A stretch of 64,000 nt of DNA from Actinomycetota bacterium (GTDB lineage: Bacteria; Actinomycetota; Geothermincolia; Geothermincolales; RBG-13-55-18): contig JACIXD010000012.1 of the NCBI GenBank assembly GCA_014360645.1, forward strand, positions 55,455 through 119,454. The letters run 5' to 3'. Both the position numbers and the translations under genes were made by a program. A model generated the notes under the pieces. It saw only the letters and a list, made by a program, of their open reading frames with translations, ran no database searches and was not told the DNA's origin. Shown here piece by piece: positions 1 through 8,490 of this stretch; the first letter of the stretch is position 1; each line of letters starts with the position of its first letter.

Positions 1-906
1 ATAGGGGGGCTGCCGAGGCCCACCTTCCTGGTGGCCTGCAACAACATCTGCAACACCGTGTTCAAGTGGTACGAGGAGCTGGCGCGCTTCTTCGACGTGC
101 CCCTCTTCATCTTCGACACCCCCTTCGTGCGCGGCGAGCTGCCCGAGCACCTCGCCGCATATTCCGTGCGCCAGATGCATGAATACGTCTCCTTCCTGGA
201 GAAGATGACGAGAAAGGAATACGACGACGCGCGTTTCGTGGACGTCGCCGCCAAGTCCCTCTTCGCCTCCGCGCTGTGGAAGGAGGTGCTGGCCTGCAAC
301 GAGCACCGTCCCGCCCCCATGACCTGCTTCGACGCCTTCATCCTCATGGCCCCCATCGTCACCCTGCGGGGGACCCAGGAGGTGGTGGACTTCTACCAGG
401 GGGTCCTGGAGGAGATGAAGCGGCGCATCGAGGAGGGCATCGGCATCCTGCCCTCCGAGAGATACCGCCTGCTGTGGGACAACATCCCGGTGTGGTACGA
501 GATGCGCAATCTCGGCAGGCTGTTCATGGAGCTGGAGACCTGCCTGGTGGCGGATACCTACACCAGCGCCTGGACCTTCGAGGGGGTGGACGCGGAGAAG
601 CCCCTGGAGAGCATGGCCAGGATCTACACCGAGGTGTACCTGAACATCAACCTGGAGAGGATGGCGGACAAGATAGAGTCCCTGGCCACGCGCTTCGGGG
701 TGGACGGCATGATCATGCACTCCAACCGCAGCTGCAAGCCCTACTCCCTCGGCCAGTACGACTTGGCGAAGGAGTTCACGCGGCGCACCGGCAAGCCGGC
801 GCTGATCATCGAGGCCGACCACACCGACTCCCGCTGGTACGACCGCGCCCAGGTGGAGACGCGCATCCGCGACTTCGTGGAGAACCTCCTGGGTTCAGGC
901 CTTTGA
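1..906 (+). CDS. 2-hydroxyacyl-CoA dehydratase subunit (HgdB/BcrB-like), 5' end outside the window
   Basis: The reading frame is open from base 1 to a TGA at 904-906, so the N-terminus lies upstream of the window; the GTG at 31 is internal. The 302 visible residues carry family landmarks: an 'ACNNICNT' Cys-containing segment near the left edge, the 'MIMHSNRSCKPYS' segment with a likely cluster-ligand Cys, and a C-terminal 'EADHTDSR...TRIRDFVENL' end. These fit the D-component/benzoyl-CoA-reductase-type family, cytoplasmic [4Fe-4S] proteins that dehydrate (R)-2-hydroxyacyl-CoA or reduce benzoyl-CoA, activated by an ATP-dependent partner. The partner subunit and activase are not in the window, so substrate cannot be assigned. 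The next gene on this strand starts 335 bases later and is unrelated. Confidence 0.85.
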   Translation: MGGLPRPTFLVACNNICNTVFKWYEELARFFDVPLFIFDTPFVRGELPEHLAAYSVRQMHEYVSFLEKMTRKEYDDARFVDVAAKSLFASALWKEVLACNEHRPAPMTCFDAFILMAPIVTLRGTQEVVDFYQGVLEEMKRRIEEGIGILPSERYRLLWDNIPVWYEMRNLGRLFMELETCLVADTYTSAWTFEGVDAEKPLESMARIYTEVYLNINLERMADKIESLATRFGVDGMIMHSNRSCKPYSLGQYDLAKEFTRRTGKPALIIEADHTDSRWYDRAQVETRIRDFVENLLGSGL

Positions 907-1240
907 GCGTGGCGTGAATGGCAGAATAAGGAAAGGCCGGGCAAAGGTGCCGCAGAGGGCAATAACGGCAAGAGCCCCGCACCGGTATCTCCTCCGGCCA
1001 GGTATCCGGGTGTGGTTCGAGGGGCAACGGGGTTTGGCGGCCGGGGGGGACCGCAGGGCAGGACCGAGGGGGTAAGGCACGACCCGGTCACCGGCGTGCC
1101 ACCCGAGGGGTCAAGGCCTCCGCCGAGAAGTATTTCGAACCTGAGCCGGGTGGTGGTCATTGATGGTCGCCGTCTTCCGGCAGGTGGGCTTCCAGAGGTT
1201 CTCGGTTGCCTCGCCGCGCGGGCACGGACGGGAGCAGTGA
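907..1240. other. intergenic, nothing recognised
   Basis: 334 bases of GC-rich sequence between the dehydratase subunit and the P-type ATPase. I see no convincing reading frame, terminator or promoter; only the AGGAGC-like ribosome site just before 1241 is evident. Confidence 0.5.
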
Positions 1241-3799
1241 ATGACGGAGGAGTTCGATCTCACGGGCCTGGACGGCCTCGCCGAGGAGGAAGCCGCCCGC
1301 AGGCTTGCGGAAGACGGTCCGAACAGCATGCCCTCCGCCGAGAAACGCACCCCTTTCCGCATCGCCCTGGACGTCCTGAGAGAGCCCATGTTCCTGCTCC
1401 TGGTGGGGGCGGGCGCCATCTATCTCGCGCTGGGCAGCCTGCAGGAGGCCATGGTGCTCATGAGCTTCGTGCTCCTCATCATGGGCATCACCTTTTTCCA
1501 GGAGCAGAGGACGGAGAGGGCGCTGGAGGCGCTGCGAGACCTCTCCAGTCCCCGTGCCCTGGTGATCCGCGGCGGGAGGCAGGTGCGCATCGCCGGGGTG
1601 GAGGTGGTGCGCGGCGATCTCATGCTGCTGGCGGAGGGGGACCGCGTGCCCGCGGACGGCGTGCTCCTGGCCTGCTCCAACCTCATGGTCGACGAATCCC
1701 TGCTCACGGGGGAGTCGGCGCCGGTGCGCAAGCTCCCCTGTGAGGGGACACCGTCCGCGGGCCGTCCCGGCGGCGACGACCTTCCCTACGTCTTCGCCGG
1801 CACCCTGGTGGTGAAGGGGCACGGGGTGGCGCGGGTCATGGCCACGGGAAGCGCCACGGAGATGGGGAAGATCGGGCGCGCCCTGGGAGAGATCACGCCC
1901 GAACCCACCCTGCTGCAGAGGGAGACCAGGCGGGTGGTGGTGGGTATAGCCCTGCTGGGACTGGCCCTTTGCGCCCTCGTCTTCCTGCTCTACGGCGCGA
2001 CGCGCGGAGACTGGCTGCAGGGGCTGTTGGTGGGCATCGCTCTGGCCATGGCCATGCTCCCGGAGGAGTTCCCGGTGGTGCTCACCGTGTTCCTCACCCT
2101 GGGTGCCTGGCGCATGTCCAAGAGACAGGTACTCACGCGCAGCATGCCCGCGGTGGAGTCCCTGGGAGCGGCAAGCGTGCTGTGCGTGGACAAGACGGGC
2201 ACCATCACCGTGAACCGCATGAGAGTGGCGAAGATCATAGCCGGAGAGCGGTACCACGAGATCGGCGACGGCGCCCGCGGCGAACTGCCGGAGGAGTTCC
2301 ACGAGCTGGTGGAGTTCAGCGTGCTGGCCTCCCAGAGGGATCCGCTGGACCCGGTTGAGACGGCCATCGCGCGGCTCGGGGAGGAGGCGCTGAACAACAC
2401 CGAGCACCTGCACGCGGACTGGCGGCTGGAGCGAGAATACCCGCTCTCGCCCGAGCTCCTCGCCCTTTCCCATGTCTGGAGGTCGCCGGACGGCCAGGAA
2501 TACGTCATCGCGGCCAAGGGGGCTCCGGAGGCCGTGGCCGACCTCTGCCATCTCGGGGAGGCGGAGAGGGAGGCGCTACGCTGCCGGGTGGAGGAACTGG
2601 CGGGAGAAGGCCTCCGGGTGCTGGGTGTCGCCGGGGCTTCCTTCTCCATGCAGGAACTGCCGGGCGACCAGCACGACTTCTCCTTCCGCTTCCTCGGCCT
2701 GGTGGGCCTGGAGGACCCGGTGCGCCCCACCGTGAGGGCCTCCATATGCGAGTGCCGCGAGGCGGGGATCAGGGTGATCATGATCACCGGCGACCACCCG
2801 GCCACCGCGCGGCACGTGGCGCGGGAGATAGGGCTGGAGGAGGGGGAGGGGATCGTCACCGGCCCGGAGCTGGAGGCCATGGACGACCGCGAGTTGAAGG
2901 AGATCATCCGCGGGGTGAACATATTCGCCCGCGCCGTCCCGGCGCACAAGCTGCGCATCGTGAGGGCGCTGAAGGCGGGCGGCGAGGTGGTGGCCATGAC
3001 CGGCGACGGGGTGAACGACGCGCCGGCGCTGCGGGCGGCGGACATCGGGGTGGCCATGGGCGCGAGGGGCACCGACGTGGCCCGAGAGTCCGCCGACATG
3101 GTCCTGCTGGACGACGATTTCTCCTCCATCGTCTCCGCCGTGAGGTCCGGAAGGCGCGTCTATGACAACCTGAAAAAGGCCATGTCCTACATCATCGCCG
3201 TCCATGTGCCCATCGCCGGCATGTCCGTCATCCCCGTGCTCTTCAAGATGCCCCTGGTATTCTCTCCCATGCTCATCGCCTTCCTGGAGATCATCATAGA
3301 TCCCGCCTGCTCCCTGGCCTTCGAGGCGGAGCCCGAGGAGGGAGATATCATGCGGAGGCCGCCGCGCCGTCCCGGGGAGCGCATCTTCAACCGCGGCAAC
3401 GTCTCCGTCAGCCTGCTGCAGGGGTTGAGCGTGCTGGGCTTCGTGGCCCTCATGTTCTCCCTCGCCCACCTGAGGGGCATGGGGGAGATGGAGGTGAGGG
3501 CGCTCACCTTCCTCACCCTGGTGACGGCGAACCTGGGGCTGATCCTCGCCAACCGCTCCTGGGAACATACCTTCTGGCACGTGAGGAGGCGCCCCAATCC
3601 GGCGTTATGGTGGGTGGTGCTGGGGGCGGCGGCGCTCACGGCCTTCGTGCTCTACGCGCCCTTCATGCGCCGGCTCTTCGATCTGGCCTACCTGAGTGCC
3701 CTGGACGTCGCGATATGCGTGGGGGCGGGCGTCCTCTCCGTGATGTGGTTCGAGACCCTGAAGCTCGTGACCCACCTCAGGGACCATCCCCATACCTGA
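1241..3799 (+). CDS. P-type cation-transporting ATPase (P2/Ca2+-ATPase-like)
   Basis: 852 residues, the usual length for a bacterial P2-type pump. The order of motifs is complete: an N-terminal cation-ATPase segment, 'LLTGES' actuator loop, membrane motif 'PEEFP' in the fourth helix, phosphorylation site DKTGT with Asp317, 'MITGDHPATA', and the hinge 'TGDGVNDAPAL' followed by the C-terminal membrane bundle. Members move Ca2+ or another cation across the cytoplasmic membrane at the cost of ATP. The fourth-helix motif reads PEEFP instead of the PEGLP of classical SERCA-like pumps, so the ion is uncertain. The ATG has an upstream GGAGC-like ribosome site. It converges with the CoA-transferase gene 65 bases downstream. 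Confidence 0.93.
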   Translation: MTEEFDLTGLDGLAEEEAARRLAEDGPNSMPSAEKRTPFRIALDVLREPMFLLLVGAGAIYLALGSLQEAMVLMSFVLLIMGITFFQEQRTERALEALRDLSSPRALVIRGGRQVRIAGVEVVRGDLMLLAEGDRVPADGVLLACSNLMVDESLLTGESAPVRKLPCEGTPSAGRPGGDDLPYVFAGTLVVKGHGVARVMATGSATEMGKIGRALGEITPEPTLLQRETRRVVVGIALLGLALCALVFLLYGATRGDWLQGLLVGIALAMAMLPEEFPVVLTVFLTLGAWRMSKRQVLTRSMPAVESLGAASVLCVDKTGTITVNRMRVAKIIAGERYHEIGDGARGELPEEFHELVEFSVLASQRDPLDPVETAIARLGEEALNNTEHLHADWRLEREYPLSPELLALSHVWRSPDGQEYVIAAKGAPEAVADLCHLGEAEREALRCRVEELAGEGLRVLGVAGASFSMQELPGDQHDFSFRFLGLVGLEDPVRPTVRASICECREAGIRVIMITGDHPATARHVAREIGLEEGEGIVTGPELEAMDDRELKEIIRGVNIFARAVPAHKLRIVRALKAGGEVVAMTGDGVNDAPALRAADIGVAMGARGTDVARESADMVLLDDDFSSIVSAVRSGRRVYDNLKKAMSYIIAVHVPIAGMSVIPVLFKMPLVFSPMLIAFLEIIIDPACSLAFEAEPEEGDIMRRPPRRPGERIFNRGNVSVSLLQGLSVLGFVALMFSLAHLRGMGEMEVRALTFLTLVTANLGLILANRSWEHTFWHVRRRPNPALWWVVLGAAALTAFVLYAPFMRRLFDLAYLSALDVAICVGAGVLSVMWFETLKLVTHLRDHPHT

Positions 3800-3864
3800 A
3801 CCCGTCCTCGCCTCTCCGGCCCTTGCGACCGCTCAAGGTCATGGGCAAAAGGCCCGGCAACCCC

Positions 3865-5205
3865 TCACCCCAGGGGGTCGTGCTCGGGCAGGATGAAGTA
3901 CCTGACCTCTTTGGCGTAGTTGCTGAGCTCGCGGCGGAAATCGGGATGGGCGATGCCGATGAGCGCCCGTGCTCTTTCCCGCAGGCTCTTGCCGCGCAGG
4001 TTCACCACCCCGTATTCGGTGGCCACGTACATGACGTCGGTGCGGGTGAGGGTGACCACCGCCCCCGGGCGAAGCTGGGGCACGATCTTGGAGACCAGCT
4101 CTCCCGTCTCCTTGTCCTCCACCGCGCTGTGGGTGACGATGAAGGCCTTGCCGCCCCGGGAGATCCAGGCCCCGCGCGTGAAGTCCACCTGTCCCCCGGT
4201 GGCGGTGTACTGGATGGGCCCGAAGGACTCCGAGGCGCACTGCCCGGTGATGTCCACTTCCAGGGTGGTGTTTATGGACACCAGGTCGTCGTTCCTGCCG
4301 ATGATCCAGGGGTCGTTGTTGTAGCTGATGGGGGAGAGGTAGATCATGGGGTTGTCGTTCACCCAGTCGTAGAGGTCCTGGGAGCCAAGCACGAAGTGGC
4401 AGAGCATCTGGTGGGGATGGAAGTTCTTCCTGGTGTTGTCCAGCACCCCTTCCTCGAAGAGCTTCATGTAGGCGTCCCCGATCATCTCCGTGTGGCATCC
4501 CAGGTGCTTCTTGCGCGTGAGCAGCTCGCCGATGGCGTTGGTGGTCCCCCCGATGCCCAGCTGGATGGTGGAGCCATCCTCGATGAGGTCGATGATGTTC
4601 TCCGCGATGGCCCGGTCCTTGTCGGTGATGGGGTCGGGGGGCAGCGCGAACACGGGATGGCTGTTCTCCGTCAACTTGTCCACCTGGGAGATGTGCACCC
4701 AGTTGGGGCCGTGCACGATGGGCTGCTGGTGGTTCACCTCTACGTACAGCGCGTCAAGCTCGTCCACCACGTCGATATAATTGGCAAACAACCCCAGATT
4801 GAGGTAACCCTGCCTGTCCATGGGCCCCGCCTGCACGATGAGCTTGCGGTACCCTGAGTCGTCCACCGCCTGGCGGGTGACGCGGTGGAAGTGGTAGGGG
4901 GTATGGGTCATGAGGCCGTCCGCCAGGGCCTTGCGGTCCAGGGGGGAGGCGTAGTAGTTGTCGATGAGGATGTTGCGCTGCAGCTCGGGACGGAGCACCT
5001 TGAAGACGTTGGCGAGCATGATGAAGCTCCCCAGCTGCACGTCCTCGATCTCCCCCGCCACCGCGCGGTCGAAGAGGGCGTCCAGGATGGCCACCGGCGT
5101 GGACGAGGCGCCGCTGGCGAAGACGTGATCGCCGCTCCTTATCTCCCCGGCGATGTCCTCGGGGGTGGTGAGCTTGGCCTTGTACATGTCCTCCCACTTG
5201 CTCAT
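3865..5205 (-). CDS. acetyl-CoA hydrolase / 4-hydroxybutyrate CoA-transferase family protein
   Basis: 446 residues, matching the Cat1/Cat2/AbfT family of class I CoA-transferases. The glycine-rich 'IQLGIGGTTNAIGELL' segment and 'GCHTEMIGDAYM' are visible; Glu240 in the latter is the expected catalytic glutamate that forms the glutamyl-CoA thioester. The start has a strong GGGAGGTAAGAG site directly upstream. The enzyme would move CoA between acyl-CoA (often acetyl-CoA) and a free acid in the cytoplasm. A 4-hydroxybutyryl-CoA dehydratase-like gene lies at 26.1 kb, which makes 4-hydroxybutyrate a reasonable but unproven substrate. It is monocistronic here. Confidence 0.88.
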   Translation of the reverse strand: MSKWEDMYKAKLTTPEDIAGEIRSGDHVFASGASSTPVAILDALFDRAVAGEIEDVQLGSFIMLANVFKVLRPELQRNILIDNYYASPLDRKALADGLMTHTPYHFHRVTRQAVDDSGYRKLIVQAGPMDRQGYLNLGLFANYIDVVDELDALYVEVNHQQPIVHGPNWVHISQVDKLTENSHPVFALPPDPITDKDRAIAENIIDLIEDGSTIQLGIGGTTNAIGELLTRKKHLGCHTEMIGDAYMKLFEEGVLDNTRKNFHPHQMLCHFVLGSQDLYDWVNDNPMIYLSPISYNNDPWIIGRNDDLVSINTTLEVDITGQCASESFGPIQYTATGGQVDFTRGAWISRGGKAFIVTHSAVEDKETGELVSKIVPQLRPGAVVTLTRTDVMYVATEYGVVNLRGKSLRERARALIGIAHPDFRRELSNYAKEVRYFILPEHDPLG

Positions 5206-5807
5206 CTCTTACCTCCCTCGTCGATGCCGCCGCGCTCTCACGCCGGCGCGTTCCCTCTCCCGGCCTCTCTCCTTCCCCCTGTCCCCTACCTTATCACCAC
5301 TTAACGCCGTTAGTCATATGCGGGGTGACCGCAGTGTTCGATATCCGGAACGGGGTTGCAGGTGCCTGGAGGCTCAAGCCTGCTTTATGGCCTGGAAACG
5401 GTGGTTCATCTCCCAGGAGTGTGGGTAGCGATGGAGCAACGACACAAGCCCGATACCCATAACGGCAGCTAAAAGGGGATTGATCGCTATGGACTAATTC
5501 ATGGCCTGCAGGTTACCCATATTTGTTGGAGATGAGCGGAAAAGGCTCAAGTCCCGGGATGTCCGCAAAAATGCTCCGGTCGATCCCTTGTCGAATATAG
5601 GCCATAACCGATGCGCATAGATCCAGGGGAGTGTTCCCGTTCATGATTATGGAAAAATATGGCTAAATACACAACATGGCGACCTTTAAGCATGATCTCC
5701 GTGTGTTTGAAAAAGCCGGGGTGCCGACTGCGCGACTCGCCCCCCTTGCGCGGCATATGTTATATTTGTAGCAAGGTCGTTTGAGGTTTGCACGAGGAAA
5801 CAACGCG
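5206..5807. other. intergenic, with a locally AT-rich patch
   Basis: About 600 bases without a believable gene. Bases about 5560-5775 are clearly richer in A and T than the surroundings, and the sequence around 5758-5766 contains a TATATT that could be a -10 element. No matching -35 is seen at the right distance. The stretch ends in the hairpin listed at 5808. Confidence 0.5.
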
Positions 5808-5841
5808 AGGCCCAAGCCCGAAAGGCCTGGGCCTTTTGTTT
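5808..5841 (+). terminator. terminator-like hairpin in front of the FKBP gene
   Basis: AGGCCCAAGCC (5808-5818), loop CGAAA, then GGCCTGGGCCT (5824-5834), an 11-bp stem with one A-C mismatch, followed by TTTTGTTT. It sits 32 bases before the FKBP start with no co-directional gene upstream for over 2 kb. It may therefore be a leader attenuator or the end of a short unannotated RNA. Confidence 0.65.
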
Positions 5842-5872
5842 CTGCGGTTGGAGAGAGGAAAGGAGTCATGTC

Positions 5873-6298
5873 ATGCAGGTCGGTCTGGGAAGAACGGTGA
5901 CCTTTCACTACCGGCTTTACGACGAGGCGGGCACGCTCATCGACGCCAGCGCGGAGAACGATCCCATGAGCTTCGTCTTCGGCGAAGGAAGCATCATCCC
6001 GGGACTGGAGCGGGAGATGGAGGGCATGGAGCCGGGGGAGAGCAAGGAAGTGCTGGTCAAGCCCGAGGACGCCTATGGATTGCGGGACCCCGGCCTGGTG
6101 CACAGCGTGCCGCGCGAGCGCTTCGAGGGCTCGGCCGACCTCGAGGTGGGCATGACCTACATGGGAAGGACGGACTCTGGGGGTCTCATCAACTTCAAGG
6201 TCCTCTCCATGGACAAGGACAACGTGGAGATCGACCTCAACCATCCCTTGGCGGGCGTAAACCTGCGCTTCGAGGTGACCATCCAGGACGTGACCTGA
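5873..6298 (+). CDS. SlyD-like FKBP-type peptidyl-prolyl cis-trans isomerase
   Basis: 141 residues, a compact FKBP with the insert-in-flap arrangement of SlyD: 'VTFHYRLYDEAGTLIDAS' at the N-terminus, 'GEGSIIPGLE' core, the insert domain with 'PEDAYG', and the diagnostic 'DLNHPLAG' followed by a final beta strand. The His-rich metal-binding tail of E. coli SlyD is absent. It would catalyse prolyl isomerisation and act as a cytoplasmic folding helper. The start at 5873 is chosen over the out-of-frame ATG at 5868 because it keeps the domain, with an AAAGGAG site eight bases away. A terminator-like hairpin lies in its leader. Confidence 0.92.
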   Translation: MQVGLGRTVTFHYRLYDEAGTLIDASAENDPMSFVFGEGSIIPGLEREMEGMEPGESKEVLVKPEDAYGLRDPGLVHSVPRERFEGSADLEVGMTYMGRTDSGGLINFKVLSMDKDNVEIDLNHPLAGVNLRFEVTIQDVT

Positions 6299-6742
6299 AC
6301 CACAATGGGGTCAGCCCCGGACATGGGACAATAACCGCCTGCTGCCCTCGGGAGGCGATGGCGCAGGGCTTCCGCACCTTGCTCGATGCGCGCGAAAAGA
6401 AGCGCTCAAAACCACGTCGGCCATGGCCCACGCACGGGCCTTGAACGCGCGCGCATCTCATCTCGTCCGATACGCCACGCGGTTTCCATCCACGAGGCCG
6501 CGCGCGGCCAGCAGTCGCGCCGGATGGATATCCATCCCGGGAGACCACGGGTCTCATATCGCCCCTGCCCTTTTTCGCGAGTCCCACGGAGGACCAGGAT
6601 GAGCCCTCGAGCCCCTGGCGGGCCACCGGGGCGGGAAAGATTCAACTGGCATTAAGCGGCTTCCCCGTGGGACATTAATCCTGCCGGGATATTCAGATCG
6701 CCGCAGCTCTCTTCGCAGCCAGGTCCGCAAGGGAGGGGGAGG
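6299..6742. other. intergenic, nothing recognised
   Basis: 444 bases between the FKBP gene and the acyl-CoA ligase. Open frames here have no family resemblance or good ribosome site. A purine-rich GGGAGGGGGAGG ribosome site for the ligase is at the right edge. Confidence 0.5.
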
Positions 6743-8466
6743 ATGGAGAAGAACTTCACGCGCTGGCCCAGGGGCGTCGCCCGCAACCTGGATTATCCGG
6801 AGGCTCCGGTCTTCCAGATCCTGCGTTCCGCGGCCCGGCAGTGGCCGGAGCGCAACGCCATCATCTTCGCCGGTATGGAGATGACCTACCGGGAGCTGGA
6901 CCAGCTCTCCGACCGTTTCGCCGCCGCCCTGGCGGGCATGGGGGTCGGGAAAGGAGACCGGGTAGCCCTGCACCTCGCCAACTCACCCCAGTTCGCCATC
7001 GCCTATTATGGGCTGCTCAAGGCGGGCGCCGTCTTCGTGCCCGTGAGCCCCCTGCTCTCGGAACGGGAACTCGCCTTCCAGCTAAACGACGCGGGGGTGG
7101 AGACCTTCATCGGCCTCGACCTCTTCTGGGCCGTCTCCAACCGCGTGCTGCCGCAGACGGGGGTGAAGAGGGCGATAGAGGTAAGCCTGGCGGACTGCTA
7201 TCCGACCCTGAGCGCCCCGGTCAAGCAGCTCTCCAAGGGCGCTTTCGGCGAGGGGGTCATGGACTTCACCGCCCTGGTCGCCGACCATCCCGCGGAGCCC
7301 CCGAGATCGCGTTCGAGGTGCGGGAAAACCTCGCCCACATCTCCTACACCGGGGGCACCACCGGCACCCCCAAGGGCATCATGGTGACCCATTACAACGC
7401 CATGGTCAATTCCTGCCAGCTCTCCTACTGGTTCTCCGGGGGCCAGGTCTCCTACGAGGACGGCATAATAGGGCTTCGCCGCGCGGAGGGAGACCGCGAC
7501 GAGGATCATCCCTTTCGTCGGGGCATGGAGATGTCCCTGGTGGTTCCGCCGTGGTTCCACGCCATGGGCGCCTTCGGGTATCTGAACATGCTACTCATGG
7601 CGGGCAACACCCTGGTGGTCTTCCCGCGCTTCGATCCCGAGGAGTTCCTGCGCGCCATCAACAAGTACCGCGTCACCCTCTTCGGGGGCGCCCCCCAGCT
7701 CTTCGTGCCCATGGTGGACCACCCCCTTTACGAGGGGACGGACATGTCCGAGATACGCCTGGTGGCCTCGGGCGGGGCGCCCATCCCCCTCAGCCTCATG
7801 CGCAGGTTGCTGGATAAATTTCCCGGTGTGGTATGCGAGGCCTACGGACTCTCGGAGGCCACGGCCATCGTCACCATCACCCCGCCCGAGAGAGAAGCCC
7901 TGAAGGTGGGGTCGGTGGGGCTGCCGGTGGCGGACACCAAGGTCAGGATCGTGGACCCCGAGGACCATCGGCGGGAGCTGGAGCTTGGGGAGGTGGGGGA
8001 GATCTGCGTGCGCGGGCCCCAGGTCACCAGGGGTTTCTGGAACCGGCCCGAGGAGACCGCCCTCATGTTCAAGGAGGACGGCTGGCTGCTCACGGGGGAC
8101 ATGGGAAGGATAGACGAGGACGGCTATCTCTACATCGTGGACCGCAAGAAGGACATGCTCATCTACAAGGGCTACAACGTCTATCCCCGCGACCTGGAGG
8201 AGGTCCTAAATTCCCATCCCGCGGTGGCCCAGTCGGCGGTGGTGGGAAAGAAGGACGACCGCTACGGGGAGCTCCCCGTGGCCTTCGTACAACTGGTGCC
8301 GGGCGCCGCGGTGAGCGAGGCGGAGCTGCTGGAGTACGCCAACGCCGAGCTGGCGGCGTACAAGAAGATAAGGGCGCTGCGTATCGTGGATGCGGTGCCG
8401 GCCAGCCAGGCCGGCAAGGTGCTCCGGCGCGAGCTGCGGGACCTGGCACAGGAGCTGGAGATCTGA
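6743..8466 (+). pseudogene. AMP-forming acyl-CoA ligase interrupted by a one-base frameshift
   Basis: The N-terminal part (frame of 6743, to about 7297) and the remainder (frame ending at 8466) together make one complete ligase of about 574 residues. The switch falls at a run of five C at 7298-7302. Six C would restore the frame and give the continuous segment '...PAEPPEIAFEV'. The second part has the AMP/ATP motif 'YTGGTTGTPKG', 'YGLSEA', 'LLTGDMG', 'DRKKDM' and the C-terminal 'AGKVLRREL' lysine, so the catalytic set is intact. The class activates fatty or aryl acids to acyl-CoA through an acyl-adenylate. Either the gene is recently broken or one base was lost in a homopolymer during sequencing. 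It converges with the D-aminoacylase gene 24 bases on. Confidence 0.85.
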
Positions 8467-8490
8467 GCGGCGTGAGGCGCCGGAGGCGTC

